The notes under the pieces are model-generated. The model searched no databases. It had not been told where the DNA came from and was given only the letters and a program-made list of their open reading frames with translations. 64,000 nucleotides of DNA, from NCBI GenBank assembly GCA_012845835.1, contig JABAKD010000011.1:1892001-1956000 (forward strand), given 5' to 3'. Made by a program: the position numbers and the translations under genes. Origin of the DNA: Undaria pinnatifida. Its lineage: Eukaryota; Sar; Phaeophyceae; Laminariales; Alariaceae. Shown one piece after another: positions 55,001 to 62,966 of this stretch (within the stretch, counting starts at the first letter, position 1; every line of letters starts with the position of its first letter).

Positions 55001-58000
55001 CGACTACTCGTATCGTATAGTACTATAGAGCAGTAACTCGCACTGCTGCTGCTGTACTCGTACGTATATTACAATCGCGCACATCCCCGTTTCCCTTCTA
55101 AATTTCGGAGGCGTCGCCTGCAGGATTTTGTTTACCGCTAGCGCAAACACACCAAAAACTCGGTGGGAAGGCAATTTACTTTTTTTAGCGGAAGGCAAGT
55201 AAATTTTTAGAAACGTATTTTCGCAAACACTCTATTTGTGTATTTTTTTGTTTTTCTAATAATCGCTTTTGCTCTCCAGCTCAACTCGTAAAAGCTTTCG
55301 CCCTCAGCAGCGACCTTGTGAACAAGACACAAGGTCATGGTTACAGGCCATTAAACAGTTGTGTTTCGGCCGCCAATCTGATGAAATTCTCAAAACTTTT
55401 AGCCATCGCACACAAGTTGACGACGGTTTTAATTTCTAAACGTCCTCTCCAGCGAGTTCCTAGGGACACTCTAACTGTCTAACTGTACTATATTTTCGTC
55501 GTAACTCGATTTCCCTTAATTCTGGCCCGTGGTCACAAAGAAACCCTTCCCCTAATACCCCTCAGGACTACGTCCATAGGTTCGCAGAATACGCTATTGG
55601 CCCGCGGACATTAAATAATAACTTGCAGCAGTATAGGGTCCTCTATAGTGCCGGTTGAGTAGTACCGGTTGCCCGCTATAGTGCCTGTGAAATCGCTTGG
55701 CACAGATGGGAACAACCAATATTGGCAGCATGCGGAGTCGTGCCGGTTGCCTCTATGGTGCAGTTGTTTCCGGCTGGCTCACACCGGCATTATAGAGGAG
55801 CTGCTATTGAGGGGCCACCACTGTGACAGGAACGTTAAACTCAGTTGTTCGGGGAGGCTAAGACGTTAGGGTAGAGTAATCGTGCTCAGCGAGGAGCGCT
55901 ACGCGGAATCCTAATGTATGGCTTGTCCTCAAGGTTGCATGAATTTTGGGTCACAATAACGTTTCAAGCCTTACCGTATCACACGCAAGGTAGCACACAC
56001 ACCCCCTGGGATGAATTTTGAAAATTCCAAATTGATTTTTTCCCACACAAGGGGGCACACACAAGGAAAATGGTGGTCTTGACATATGGCTACGATAAAG
56101 GTGCACTGGGTTTTTCCCTGCAGGGTTCTTGACTCGAGGAGCTCTGTATGTGTCCGACAAAAACACTAGTTCTGAGTAAACCGAAAGCGCGACCCTATGG
56201 CCTAGGTATACCAGTAAATATTCACCTTGCAAGGCTTCCGGCGATTTTGGGTTAATAGGTTAAGGAGCCCCTTCGTTCAGAAAATAGTTTTAGCCAAAAA
56301 GAGGTATACCATATGCCTCTATCGTAGCGCGCGTCCCAAGGTTAGAAATATATCGTCGGGATTTTTCCGTGGACGCCTCACTCTGGGTGTCCACTGTCCA
56401 CGTTCTCGAGAACGTGAGCATTGAAATTTGTTTGAGGAGGAGCGTTATCTTGCGGGTTGCACGGTACCATGGATTGTTGGTGGGCCCGCACTGTATGGGA
56501 AGGTGGCAGGCGCTGGAGGTGGCACGCGGATATCCCACGCACGCGCCAGCAACGAACGAGTCCAGCGATGGGTTTGCAGCTGGCTAGACCTGTATGCTGG
56601 CTGACTATGGACTTTACGGCTAGATATTAGTTGGGAGGCGAAGCTAGCCGACTCGCTGGCTTTTGAAGCTGGCTAAAGTCAGCGAGCGGTGGCGAATGTA
56701 GCCAACTACCTGATTTTAGTCGGCTGCAGTCAGGCGAGCGCCACCAACGAACTGATTTTAGTCGGATAAAGTCAGGCGAGAGCGGTGGCGAAGCTAGCCA
56801 ACTACCTGACTGTAGTCGGGTTAAGTCAGGCGAGAGGGGTGACGAAGCCAGCCGACTAGCTGATTTAGTCGACTAAAGAGAGGCGAGAGGGTTGGCGAAG
56901 CTAGCCAGCTCACTGATAGCGAGCGCAGCCAACTGGCTGACTAAAGTCGACTAGAGTTAGGCGAGAGCGTTGGTAATGCCAGCCAACTAATTGACTTTAG
57001 CCAGCTTGAGTCAGGTGAGAGCGGTGGTGAAGCTATTTAATAGCCGACTAACTGACTTCCTATAGTTGGCTAAAATCGGGCGAGATGTGGCGAAGCGACC
57101 CAACTAACTGCCTAAAGCGGTGGCGAATTTACATCCATCTGACTGACTAAAGTCACGCAAGGGCGTTGGTGAAGCGACCCAACTAACTGATTTTTTGTTT
57201 AGTGGACTAAGGTCGCGCGGAAGCGGTGGTGAAGGCAGCTAACCGACTTACTTCACGAGTAGACGGGTAAAGTCCGGCAAGCGGTGACTAAAGTCAGGCG
57301 AGAGCGGTGGCAAAACCAGCGAACTATAACTGGCTCTAGGTGGCTACGTGAAGTCAGGCGAGCGGTGGAGAAGCTAGCAACCTAACTGACTTTCGTCGGC
57401 TAAAGTCAGGCGAACGGTGTCGAAGCTAGCAACTAACGGACTTTAGTTGGCTAAAATAAGGCCTCGGGCGAGCGATGGCGAAGCTAGCCACCTGTCTGAC
57501 TTTAGTCGACTAAACCAAGCGAGCGGTGGCGAGCCCAGCCTATTAGCTGAGTCTAGTCGGCTAATGTCACGCGCGTACGGTGGCGAAGCAACCCAACTAA
57601 CTGAGCTTACAGTAGTTGTCTGAAGTTAGGTAAGTCGATTGAATCCGGGCAAACGGTGTGCGAAGCCACACCACAAATCAAACATCAATCAAACCACGTT
57701 GTCGATAGCATGTTTGCGATTTCCAACCTCTGTTGGGTTGGAGGAAGAAACGATTTTTTTTGTTGAAACCGACGAATGTCATAGTCCAAGGCCAACCAAA
57801 CAACCGACGAAAAAATTAGGTTGGAAAAAATTACTTACCATTATAAATATATTTATGATCATTTTTCTGGGAGGGAATTCGGTCAGGAGTTTGTTTTCGT
57901 CTCGGCCTCAGTATGCGATTCTCGGAACTGGAATTCTCGGTCAAATATCTTCGTTCGAGCGCCGTCTTCGGGGGGCGGCTCTAAGTAGCTGGAGTTCGAA

Positions 58001-61000
58001 GGGTGGCCCTCTTCCTCTGAATTATCCATACGTATCCTACCAACGATCTAAAAGTGAGCGTTGTGTTTTGAGAGTGAGCGTTTTCTCAATAACGATATAA
58101 TAACAGATTGCGGTCATGGGCACGTCTATCGAGTACCCAAAAAGTGTAAAAAGTAGTGGTGTTGAGTGTTGATGTTGAGTACACCCCAAAGGGTACCGAT
58201 TAAATGCGGAATCGTCATTTTTTCGGGGCACGTGTTTTTTTGCATGTACAATAAATGCAATGGTCATGGCGTCCGGCAGTGTTAATAATGTGTCCTTGCA
58301 CCACCCCCCTACGAACTTACTTCCCGGAGGGGAACCTTGTGGTATGTTGTGTTTTCCTCCTCAACTTCCTACCGAATGAAAGTTGCTTGGTAGTTCGCAA
58401 ACACCCTAGTTTGGCGGGAAGGGAACTCGTGGGTCGGACGGTACAACGCGCAAGATAACACACCCTCTGGGATGAAACGACTTTCTCTCAAAACGCAGAG
58501 GCATTGTTGTTCTCACATAAACTCGCATAATCAAGTCCGTGGTCGCAGGACAGGCTCCAGTCACTCTGGCGCTGAGGAATACCCCAGGGAAAAAACACGA
58601 ACAACCCAAGGTGGTACACGCATGTATCACAGCTGACGCAATTCATGCCTCCACCAGAAACATTTGAAGTGAAATCTACACAATTATGGTGGGTATCGGT
58701 GTCCCCCATGGTCTATTAATAGTGGATTTTTCGGTTTGGGGCCCATGTACGGTGATGGCACAAAAGTATAAACGCGTTGTTGTCGTGGCGCACGACCAAA
58801 AGCGGGGGGAAGGTGTCCTTCACGATCAATGCAGCCGGCCAGGTTTACAAACAAACAATCCTGTTTATATACTTGAGCGAGGCTATTACCGCAGACAGAG
58901 ACCTTAGCACTGAAATAACGCGGCGTCTTCAGAGGGCCTGGGCGTGCTTCCAGCGGTACAAGATGGAAATCTATGATCGCCTGGGTGTGCGTTTACGGTT
59001 GAAGGTGCGGTTGCTGAAAGCTGAGGTGGTCGAGACACTGCTGTACGGTTGCATGACGTGGAGCCCGAAGAAGCCTGACTATGACAGGCTACGACGGGTT
59101 CACCGCTCCATGCTCCTCCGATGCCTTGGATGGCGGAAACGGAAGCGCGACGACCACACCTTATCGTACGCCGACGCGCTTGCCCAGACAGATTCCAAGA
59201 GCGTTGAGGCGATAGTGCGCAAACGGAGGATATTGTTTGCGGGATTCGTGGCACGTATGGGGGAGGAGCGTCTGCCACAGAGGGTGATGTTTGGGGAGTT
59301 TGTTGGGGGTAAGGGCTACTCAGGGAGGCAAGAGAAAGACTGGATGGATCATCTGAAGGAGGATATGTCGGTCTTTGGAATGAAATTCGAAGTATGGCGA
59401 AAGGCTGCTCAGAAGGCTGGCAGATGGTTTCGAAGAGTAGAGGAGGGAGCCGAGTTGTTCATGCGGAATTGGCATGAAACGGAGAGACGCAAAGCTGCAG
59501 AGCGACGCGCAAAGGCTGCGGCAGCGCCATCCACCGTTGGCATCTCTAAGCGGCCGGGGGGAGGGGGAAGGGGGGGGCGCGGGGAGGGGAGGGGGGGGAG
59601 GGGGGACGGGAGAGGGGAGGGGGAAAGGGAGGAAGGGGGGAGGGGCGGAAGGGGGAGCGTCATGCCCAAGAGACTGAAGTCTGGGTTTGGCCATCATCGT
59701 ATTGAAAGTTGTGGGCCTTCTAATGGCCGTCACAAGATAGCATAAGACCGCCCTGACTTCTTCGCCATGTTGCGTTCTCTCCCAGGTGCCATTGATGATG
59801 GACGTGATACCCTCTGTTAGCCCAATGCCATCCTTACCCAGTTTCTAGGGTCTGCTAGTATGACAGTTTTCTTTCTTTTCTTTTTCTTTTTCTTTTTTTT
59901 CTTTTCTTCTCTTCTTCTTCTTTCCTTGCTTTCTTGTCTTGTCTTTTCTTGCTTTTCTTGTCTTTTTCTTCTCTTTGCTTGCCTTTTTCGTTTTGTTTCG
60001 TTTTTCTTCTCTTTCCTTTCCTTTCCTTTATCTTCTTTTCTTTTCTTTGTTTCTTTTTCTCCAATTGACTTGTGCCTGTCGTGCGTATGCGTAGTGATAG
60101 ATACTACTTGTACGTGTAATATATACGTGGTAGTCTTCCTTGGGTGGCAATCGGAATATTTGGTTTCTCCAGGCGTGAGTAGTGAGACGTATGCACCGGC
60201 CTGGACCTGGCACATCGTAGGCTGACTCCCGATTTCACTTTAAATGTTTCTGGTGGAGGCATGAATTGCGTCAGCTGGGATGTATGCGTGTACCACCTTG
60301 GGTTGTGTGTGTGTTTTCCCTGGGGTATTCCTCAGCTCCAGAGTGACTGGAGCCTGTCCTGTGACCACGGACTTGATTATGCGAGTTAATGTGAGAACAA
60401 CAACAACAATAGTGAATTTTTCGGTTTGGGGCCCATGTACAGTGATGACACAAAAGTATAAACGCGTTGTTGTCGTGGCGCACGAGCATGCAGCACACGG
60501 CAGTGCAGGCTATGCGCGTGCGTGTCTTCCAGCTACTCATGCACTTGCGTTGGAGTTAGTTGAACGGTAACATCCGTCCTCCTAATCGAGCAGCCCTGGT
60601 TGCTTCGTGTGAAGGACGCTGTAACCGCCAGTTTTACTCGTCATTTTTTACCTATACTATAAAGATAAAATCAAGCCCTAACGAGGTTAACCTCGTATTG
60701 GTAACTATCAATAGTAAGGTCGATTTCGCTGGTTGGAGCCAGCTCAGCAATGTTGAATGCTCAAGAGCACCGCCACGGAGCTCGGCCGGGATCCAGACAT
60801 TCATCGTAATGTGCCGATGTTCCCCTTGCTTGCCCCGCAGCCGAAAGGGTGAGTCTAAAAAAAACAAAACGACCGACGGAGAACAGCGTCCCCCCCTCCC
60901 AAAAAGTGCATCTTTTACATGGGCATAATATGCAAGCATGCCGACCTATATCCTTAACGAGGACACACACAGCAGTAGACATATTTAAGCCTCGAGGTTA

Positions 61001-62874
61001 GGTCTTATGTAGTTCCAATTGGAAGAGCTAGGCCATTCGATAGTTCGACCTAACGCATGAAAGAAGCACCACATGTCTAAAACTCGAAATAGTGGTCTCT
61101 TTCGGTACGCCTAAAAAAAAACCCGAGGAAACATCAAACTACTTGAAAATAGACTAGGATATTTCTGCACTAATCCAGACGTAATTGGCAAGAAGAGGAT
61201 TTATCTCATGAGTCAGCATGAGTGGGTAGGAACTTCGAGAAATGCCCTCCCCTGTCCATGCTGTGCGAGCTTGAACAAACGGCCAAAACAAACGCCAGGT
61301 GCCTGGTAAAAAAATTGAGTGCTCCGTACCCCAGACTCGCTTCATATGTAGGATACCTCGCGGGCGTCTGCCGCCTTCGGTGTGCCTCAGTGTGGTAGTC
61401 AGTACAGCAGCACAGCAGGACTGGCCCTCAACCCGGTTCAACACAAAACCCTCGAAACGTAGGCATTCGCGGGAAAGAGGCAACAGGGTCGTAAACTGCA
61501 GCAGCTCCGGCCATGCGCTACGTGGGGCACAAACCAAACCAAAAAATGTGTCATCGAAAAATTGCAGCCTCAGGACGAGAGAGCAGGAGCGCGAGCGCGC
61601 GACGAACGATGTCGGAGCCCCAGCTCTCTCTGACCGCAGAGCACGCCGGGATGGGAGGAATCTCGTGGGCGTTTTCCACCGGCTAGTAGTGCTGTAGTTG
61701 GGTTGGCTGTTGTCTGTGTGTTGTGCTGTTGTTTTTGTTTTGTGGTGTGTTGTGTGCTGTGTGTGCTCGATCCTCGTAAATAAACGAGGGCTCCTTTTCA
61801 AGTAATGGTTGGTAGAGGCATGCCGCTCTCCGAGAGCGGCATGCCTCTGGCCACCGCCAACGTTCCTGGTGATGTTGTACACGTAGGTTGATTAACTCGG
61901 GTTCGGGATGCACCAAGTGGCTTGCTGGGTTGAGCGTTGCAATTACTGCGTGGGTGTTGTGCTGTGCTGCTGCTGCTGCTGCAGAGTGTCTGTGAGCGTT
62001 GCCTCGAGCTTTTGTCATGTGAAATGCTGTTGTTTGCTGGAAAATACTCGGAAATTTGCTTCAAATATGCACTTGGGCCAAAAGGTGATGTAGTGCATAT
62101 TTTGGGAAAATCCATATCTCACCGTGGTCTGCCGTGGTGGTAATGTGAAAAAAATAGACCTATTTTTTAGACATTTGAAACACGTTAGGGCTCAATTTGG
62201 TTTAGAGCCAAAAATATAGGCATATCGTCAGGCTTTAATATGTCTAGTAATACGCGCGATCCGGGTATCACACACAGCTTGCAAAGATGAGTCTCGACGA
62301 ACTCCTCGATCTCACAGCTGGTGTGAATTTTTATTGCTACGAAATATAATATGTATTTATGTGAAGTGCAACCGGACGAGCAATCCCATGGGCTAGATAT
62401 ACCAAAAGTGGTGGCTTTTGGAAAGACCTCGTCAAGATTTTCCCGTAGACGCGTCGCTTGGTGTTTCCTGCACTCTCTCCGCTTGGTCGAGAAAACAAGC
62501 TGGGAAAATCTTTAGAGGAGGCGTGCTATCTTGCGTGATATACACTACCGGCCCTCTCGTAAGAGAAGAGAGCTCAACAAAATTTCAAAATGTCAGCGTT
62601 AGCTTTTCAGCGGAAATAGGAAAATTGGGAGCGTCAACAGTTTATGGCAACGTACCAGTACATGCTCGTAGTCAAGGGTCTCGTCTTTCGCGGGTTTCTG
62701 TTTGTGTTGCTTGTTTTTCTGGTCCTGCTTTCATCTCGAGTGTCGCTTTTCACCCCGCTCACCCCCAGACACTTGTGCGACGATCTGGACGAGAAGATGA
62801 TGCGGGAGCTAAAGGAGGAGTGCGCCAGCTTCGAAGACGTACACGCAAGGATGGTTTCGCGCTCCAACATGAAG
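41773..62874 (+). CDS. Helical BAR-domain-like protein, 5' part; gene runs out of the window
   Basis: Coding parts found are 41773-41869, 42211-42281, 52711-52886 and 62769-62874, 150 codons. All donors and acceptors are good, and the phases agree (1, 0, 2, 0). The start has a basic MTTRKGGPKAPPR, then NKFLIALKHKNMDVFKFDSE, SASERFMEFQTQ, TLEDSLQQAVELADDFSRLA, LLKGMLEESVVSLRRHL and ECASFEDVHARMVSRSNMK. Long amphipathic helices, an F-rich first helix and an ExxxARMxxRxxMK-like end of the second helix resemble BAR domains, the curved dimeric modules that bind and bend membranes. That assignment is by pattern only. Compared with known BAR domains, about 20 residues seem to be missing between exons 2 and 3, so a phase-0 microexon may be hidden in intron 2. 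The rest of the domain and the stop codon lie beyond 64000. A different coiled-coil protein is the main alternative. Confidence 0.6.
42211..42281 (+). CDS. BAR-like gene exon 2
   Basis: Acceptor TGCTCGCAG/TCGACT and donor ACGCAG/GTGAGC, 71 nt. It joins exon 1 in frame to give DVFKFDSEAEEDKNYISASE and then RFMEFQTQ. The acidic stretch followed by an amphipathic helix is consistent with the start of a long helical domain. The exon ends in phase 0. Confidence 0.68.
42741..43062 (+). mobile_element. tRNA-derived SINE with 29-A tail
   Basis: GGTCGCCCCGGTGGCGTATC head, B box AGTTCGAGCCC, body CGATAAAAATTGAAGGCAAG, and CCACGGCTTGTCCAGAAGCT end. An A run follows at 43034-43062. Flanks share AGTACCA (42733 region and 43063 region), a plausible short target-site duplication. 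This is the best-preserved copy of its subfamily here. Confidence 0.85.
43063..45370. other. No recognised gene
   Basis: Intronic sequence with short overlapping frames. A palindromic CCATATATGG lies at 43267-43276. Nothing else was identified. Confidence 0.45.
45375..45535. mobile_element. TAGTGCGGTACC MITE, copy 1
   Basis: Left end TTGGTGCGGTACCCTCTAGT, right end AAGACACCGCACTGAGG. The interior CGCTTGTCA and GTGCGGGTATT match the copy at 47906-48062. About 160 bp, no coding capacity. Confidence 0.6.
45960..46085 (+). repeat. CATTAAACCGTTCTT repeat, copy 4
   Basis: GTGTTTGTTCTTCATAGTAA, CGACATGCAGTATCCCCAGT, GTCCGTGGTGCCGACGCCCC and GCTCTGTGGTTACGA in the family order. A LTAG-frame repeat follows directly. 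Confidence 0.65.
46103..46245 (+). repeat. LTAG-frame repeat copy
   Basis: GTTCCAAGGGGAGTCGCCGA, TAATACGCGCGATCCGGAGT, CAGCTTGCAAATATGAG and a frame MSFDKIFDLTAGVYFFF. Confidence 0.78.
46315..46580 (+). mobile_element. GATAGAGGT inverted-repeat element, best copy
   Basis: Left end CGCATTCTACGATAGAGGTA, right end AACCTCTGTCGTAGCACGCG. The interior has GACGGGTCGCCTTAACCC, GTACCTAGGCCATGGG and GAGCTCCCAAATTGAAG. 266 bp, with terminal inverted repeats of about 18 bp and no protein. Confidence 0.75.
46640..47170. repeat. Tandem repeat of about 90-130 bp
   Basis: Units contain GTCTTTTGGGACGCGTCAAG-like sequence, GGCCTTTGATATGCTAGTTT, TAGAGTGAGGG and CGGTCAGTCAAGGGGTCAAA. About five units, increasingly decayed. 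An inverted relative lies at 53765-53940. Confidence 0.65.
47906..48062. mobile_element. TAGTGCGGTACC MITE, copy 2
   Basis: Left end TTTAGTGCGGTAACCTTTAG, right end GGTACCGCACTACTGAG. Also an internal AGTTTAGTGC pair. Related to 45375-45535. Confidence 0.65.
48194..48490 (+). mobile_element. tRNA-derived SINE, TCTAGTG subfamily, best promoter
   Basis: GTGCCGGTCGCCCCGG, A box TGGTCTAGTGG at 48214-48224 and B box GGTTCGAATC at 48258-48267, spaced 34 nt as in a tRNA. The body has GCGATAAAAATTAAGGAACG, TACCGTAGTGGGGAGAGG and GTGACCGTGAATCGGAGTTA. Polymerase III transcription is inferred. Confidence 0.85.
48903..48980 (+). repeat. LTAD-frame repeat copy
   Basis: GTACCAACAACGCAGCTTGC, then a frame MSIDLKFVKLTADFLEN closed by TAG. 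Related to 22636-22715. Confidence 0.75.
49085..49375 (-). mobile_element. tRNA-derived SINE, TCTAGTG subfamily, minus strand
   Basis: On the minus strand: GGTCGCCCCGGTGGTCCAGT head near 49370, body GCGATAAACATGAAGGCACG, TACCGTAGTGGGGAGGGG and CCCGGATCTGAGTTACT. The B-box region reads GAGTTAGATTCC, decayed. Confidence 0.78.
49585..49750 (+). mobile_element. SINE 3' fragment
   Basis: CAATTCGATGCGAGTCGACG, CACCGTAGTGGGGAGGGG, and GTGACCCTGGTTCTGAGTTG followed by GGGAGGGAGGGAGATGG. This is only the tail half of the TCTAGTG subfamily. Confidence 0.65.
49843..50126 (+). repeat. Recent 142-bp tandem duplication
   Basis: TATCATCATGCAGTGCGCGT starts at 49843 and again at 49985. The two copies differ at only a few bases, and each ends in ACCTGGTACCTGGTATAC. 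Confidence 0.92.
50258..50431. mobile_element. GGTCCCTCTATAG MITE
   Basis: Left end CAGTAGTAGTGATCCCTCTA, right end TTTAGAGGGACCACTACTG. The interior CAAGCGATTTCACAGGCACC, GGGCAACCGGCACTACCC matches 29911 and (inverted) 55629. 174 bp. Confidence 0.8.
50535..52110. mobile_element. Inverted-arm element with GATCAT repeats
   Basis: CACCTCGGAC...CACGATCTAGATCAT near 50540 is inverted near 52075-52110 (ATGATCTAGATCGTGATCAG). ATCTGTCGTCATGGTATG, CAGGATCTGTGTAG and ATCATTCAGAT.ATAC also recur inverted at 51960-52060. Arms about 230-290 bp surround about 1.1 kb that has no recognised gene. The left arm contains a run of GATCAT-type 10-bp units (50560-50665). Confidence 0.6.
52711..52886 (+). CDS. 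BAR-like gene exon 3
   Basis: Acceptor CACGACGCAG/TTCCGG and donor CGACG/GTGAGT, 176 nt. Encodes FRKTLEDSLQQAVELADDFS, a Gly/Ala linker (LAAGQGGERAAEPW) and the start of a second helix, GEQAFLLKGMLEESVVSLRR. It has coding-like composition and an excellent donor. A decayed tandem copy of its last ~58 bp plus the donor follows at about 52921-52990. Confidence 0.65.
52921..52998 (+). repeat. Tandem copy of exon 3's end and donor
   Basis: TGGAGGAGAGCGTGGTGCCT then CTGCGATG/GTGAATG mirrors the true TGGAGGAGAGCGTGGTGTCG CTGCGACG/GTGAGTG, 91 bp away. The copy has a TGA in the matching frame region, so it is not an alternative exon without change. Confidence 0.75.
53080..53260 (+). repeat. (GTTGGT)n / (GTT)n microsatellite
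   Basis: About 180 bp of GTTGGTGTTGGTGTTG units. The opposite strand gives a false Asn/Thr/Gln-rich protein. Confidence 0.92.
53281..53764. other. No recognised gene
   Basis: T-rich run near 53332-53385, then frames open on both strands (53355-53753 minus, 53235-53612 plus) without known motifs. Confidence 0.4.
54470..54841 (+). pseudogene. Decayed Harbinger-type transposase, N-terminal region
   Basis: 123-codon frame. Its later part, HDFWFRAEERKLL, then LRILRRVVLRNNRSTFHGE and TALRLPFRRMRKALL, resembles the region before the catalytic domain of PIF/Harbinger (DDE_4) transposases, where an FRF..E-L..LL.aL.iP segment is followed by an FsGeE-LL..LRR. pattern. The DDE catalytic core is absent, so the element cannot be autonomous. 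The family call is by pattern memory only. Confidence 0.42.
54681..54720. repeat. Perfect 17-bp inverted repeat, 6-nt loop
   Basis: GGTTTAGGGCAGAGGAG, loop CGGAAA, then CTCCTCTGCCCTAAACC. It lies within the transposase-like frame. Confidence 0.95.
55629..55823. mobile_element. GGTCCCTCTATAG MITE, inverted orientation
   Basis: CAGTATAGGGTCCTCTATAG start, GTTGCCCGCTATAGTGCCTG, GAAATCGCTTGGCACAGA interior, and GGGGCCACCACTG end. Same family as 50258 but reversed, with a partly rearranged right end. Confidence 0.72.
56080..56335 (-). mobile_element. GATAGAGGT inverted-repeat element, minus strand
   Basis: Left end GGCTACGATAAAGGTGCACT, right end ATGCCTCTATCGTAGCGCGC. The interior (CCGGCGATTTTGGGTTAATA, TTAAGGAGCCCCTTCGTTC) is the reverse of 46315. 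255 bp. Confidence 0.7.
56600..57660. repeat. Hairpin-bearing minisatellite, about 54-bp units
   Basis: Consensus TGACTTTAGTCGGCTAAAGT then CAGGCGAGAGCGGTGGCGAA and GCTAGCCAACTAAC. About 20 diverged units. The start of each unit is self-complementary (TGACTTTAG / CTAAAGTCA). A longer 154-codon frame begins near the end (57639) but has no motif. Confidence 0.88.
58484..58685 (-). mobile_element. LINE 3' end, inverted copy
   Basis: On the minus strand it reads CCTCCACCAGAAAC-side to GAGTGACTGGAGCCTGTCCT, GCGACCACGGACTTGATTAT, GCGAGTTTATGTGAGAACAA, ending at ACAATG. This matches 60215-60407. Confidence 0.75.
58718..58795 (+). repeat. 78-bp target-site duplication, left copy
   Basis: AATAGTGGATTTTTCGGTTT to TGTCGTGGCGCACGA. 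The right copy is 60408-60485, same length, differing at three G/A positions. Confidence 0.82.
58796..60407 (+). mobile_element. 5'-truncated LINE (non-LTR retrotransposon)
   Basis: 1612 bp between two 78-bp direct repeats. It holds the C-terminal part of a reverse transcriptase, a G-rich tract (59560-59660), a 3' region with a (CTTTT)n tract (59870-60060) and an (AAC)n tail at 60394-60407. Four other copies of its 3' end are in the window (18470, 36615, 58484 inverted, this one). Confidence 0.85.
58798..59745 (+). pseudogene. Non-LTR reverse transcriptase, C-terminal part
   Basis: Open for 316 codons to TAA. Recognised by INAAGQVYKQT, YLSEAITADRDLSTEI, IYDRLGVRLRLKVRLLKAEV, TLLYGCMTW and VHRSMLLRCLGWRKRK, the thumb/connection and downstream region typical of LINE proteins in stramenopiles and other eukaryotes. 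The palm with the catalytic FADD box and any endonuclease are missing, because of 5' truncation. The final 40 residues are Gly/Arg-rich from simple repeats, probably the repeat rather than protein selection. The frame is intact, so the insertion is not ancient, but the product cannot reverse-transcribe. Confidence 0.82.
60408..60485 (+). repeat. 78-bp target-site duplication, right copy
   Basis: AATAGTGAATTTTTCGGTTT to TGTCGTGGCGCACGA, directly after the (AAC)n tail of the LINE. Confidence 0.82.
60486..62247. other. No recognised gene; small repeats and a palindrome
   Basis: Carries a fragment of the LTAG-repeat lead (GACCTATATCCTTAACGAGG near 60943), a 35-bp palindrome at 61814 and a CTGCTGCTG run near 61968. 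A minus frame at 61154-61882 (242 codons) has no motif I recognise. Confidence 0.45.
61814..61848. repeat. Near-perfect palindrome, 17-bp arms, 1-nt centre
   Basis: AGAGGCATGCCGCTCTC, c, GAGAGCGGCATGCCTCT. It would extrude as a cruciform. Confidence 0.95.
62248..62345 (+). repeat. LTAG-frame repeat copy
   Basis: TAATACGCGCGATCCGGGTA, CACAGCTTGCAAAGATGAG, frame MSLDELLDLTAGVNFYCYEI ending in TAA. Confidence 0.78.
62769..62874 (+). CDS. BAR-like gene exon 4
   Basis: Acceptor CACCCCCAG/ACACTT and donor ATGAAG/GTACAG, 106 nt. The first base completes Arg115 of exon 3. Encodes HLCDDLDEKMMRELKEECAS and FEDVHARMVSRSNMK, strongly helical and charged. The phase match across a 9.9 kb intron supports the link. 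A MITE copy begins 3 bases into the next intron, so its terminal CAG supplies part of the extended donor. Confidence 0.62.
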
Positions 62875-62877
62875 GTA

Positions 62878-62966
62878 CAGTAGAGGTCCCTCCCTCTATG
62901 CGATGCGCCGGTTGAGTAGTGCCGGTTGCCGCTTGACACATGTCGGGGCTATAGAGAGACCACAGC
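62878..62966. mobile_element. GGTCCCTCTATAG MITE, short internal-deletion copy
   Basis: CAGTAGAGGTCCCTCCCTCT, GCGCCGGTTGAGTAGTGCCG and GGGGCTATAGAGAGACCACA. It begins 3 bases after exon 4 of the BAR-like gene. Confidence 0.65.

Larger units (their letters stand above)
54064..55234 (+). mobile_element. PIF/Harbinger-like DNA transposon remnant, 1.17 kb
   Basis: Left end TAGAGTGTTTGCGAAAGTAC and right end GTATTTTCGCAAACACTCTA form an inverted repeat of about 35 bp with few mismatches (TTTTTAGAAATTTACTT / AAGTAAATTTTTAGAAAC). The outermost TA may be target duplication (TTA-type in Harbinger). The inside carries a decayed transposase-like frame and a perfect hairpin. Confidence 0.68.
52887..62768 (+). 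other. Intron 3 of the BAR-like gene, about 9.9 kb
   Basis: GTGAGT donor and CCCCCAG acceptor. It holds the donor-region duplication, a (GTTGGT)n tract, the PIF/Harbinger-like element, a MITE, a hairpin minisatellite, a LINE and several repeat copies. Confidence 0.55.

Noticed and set aside
57639-58100. 154-codon frame with a hydrophobic stretch
   Set aside because: Begins inside the hairpin minisatellite and resembles no family. Kept only as a remark under the repeat.
61154-61882. 242-codon frame, minus strand
   Set aside because: No recognisable motif, open frames on the other strand too, and it lies in the intron of the BAR-like gene. Chance is likelier than a gene.
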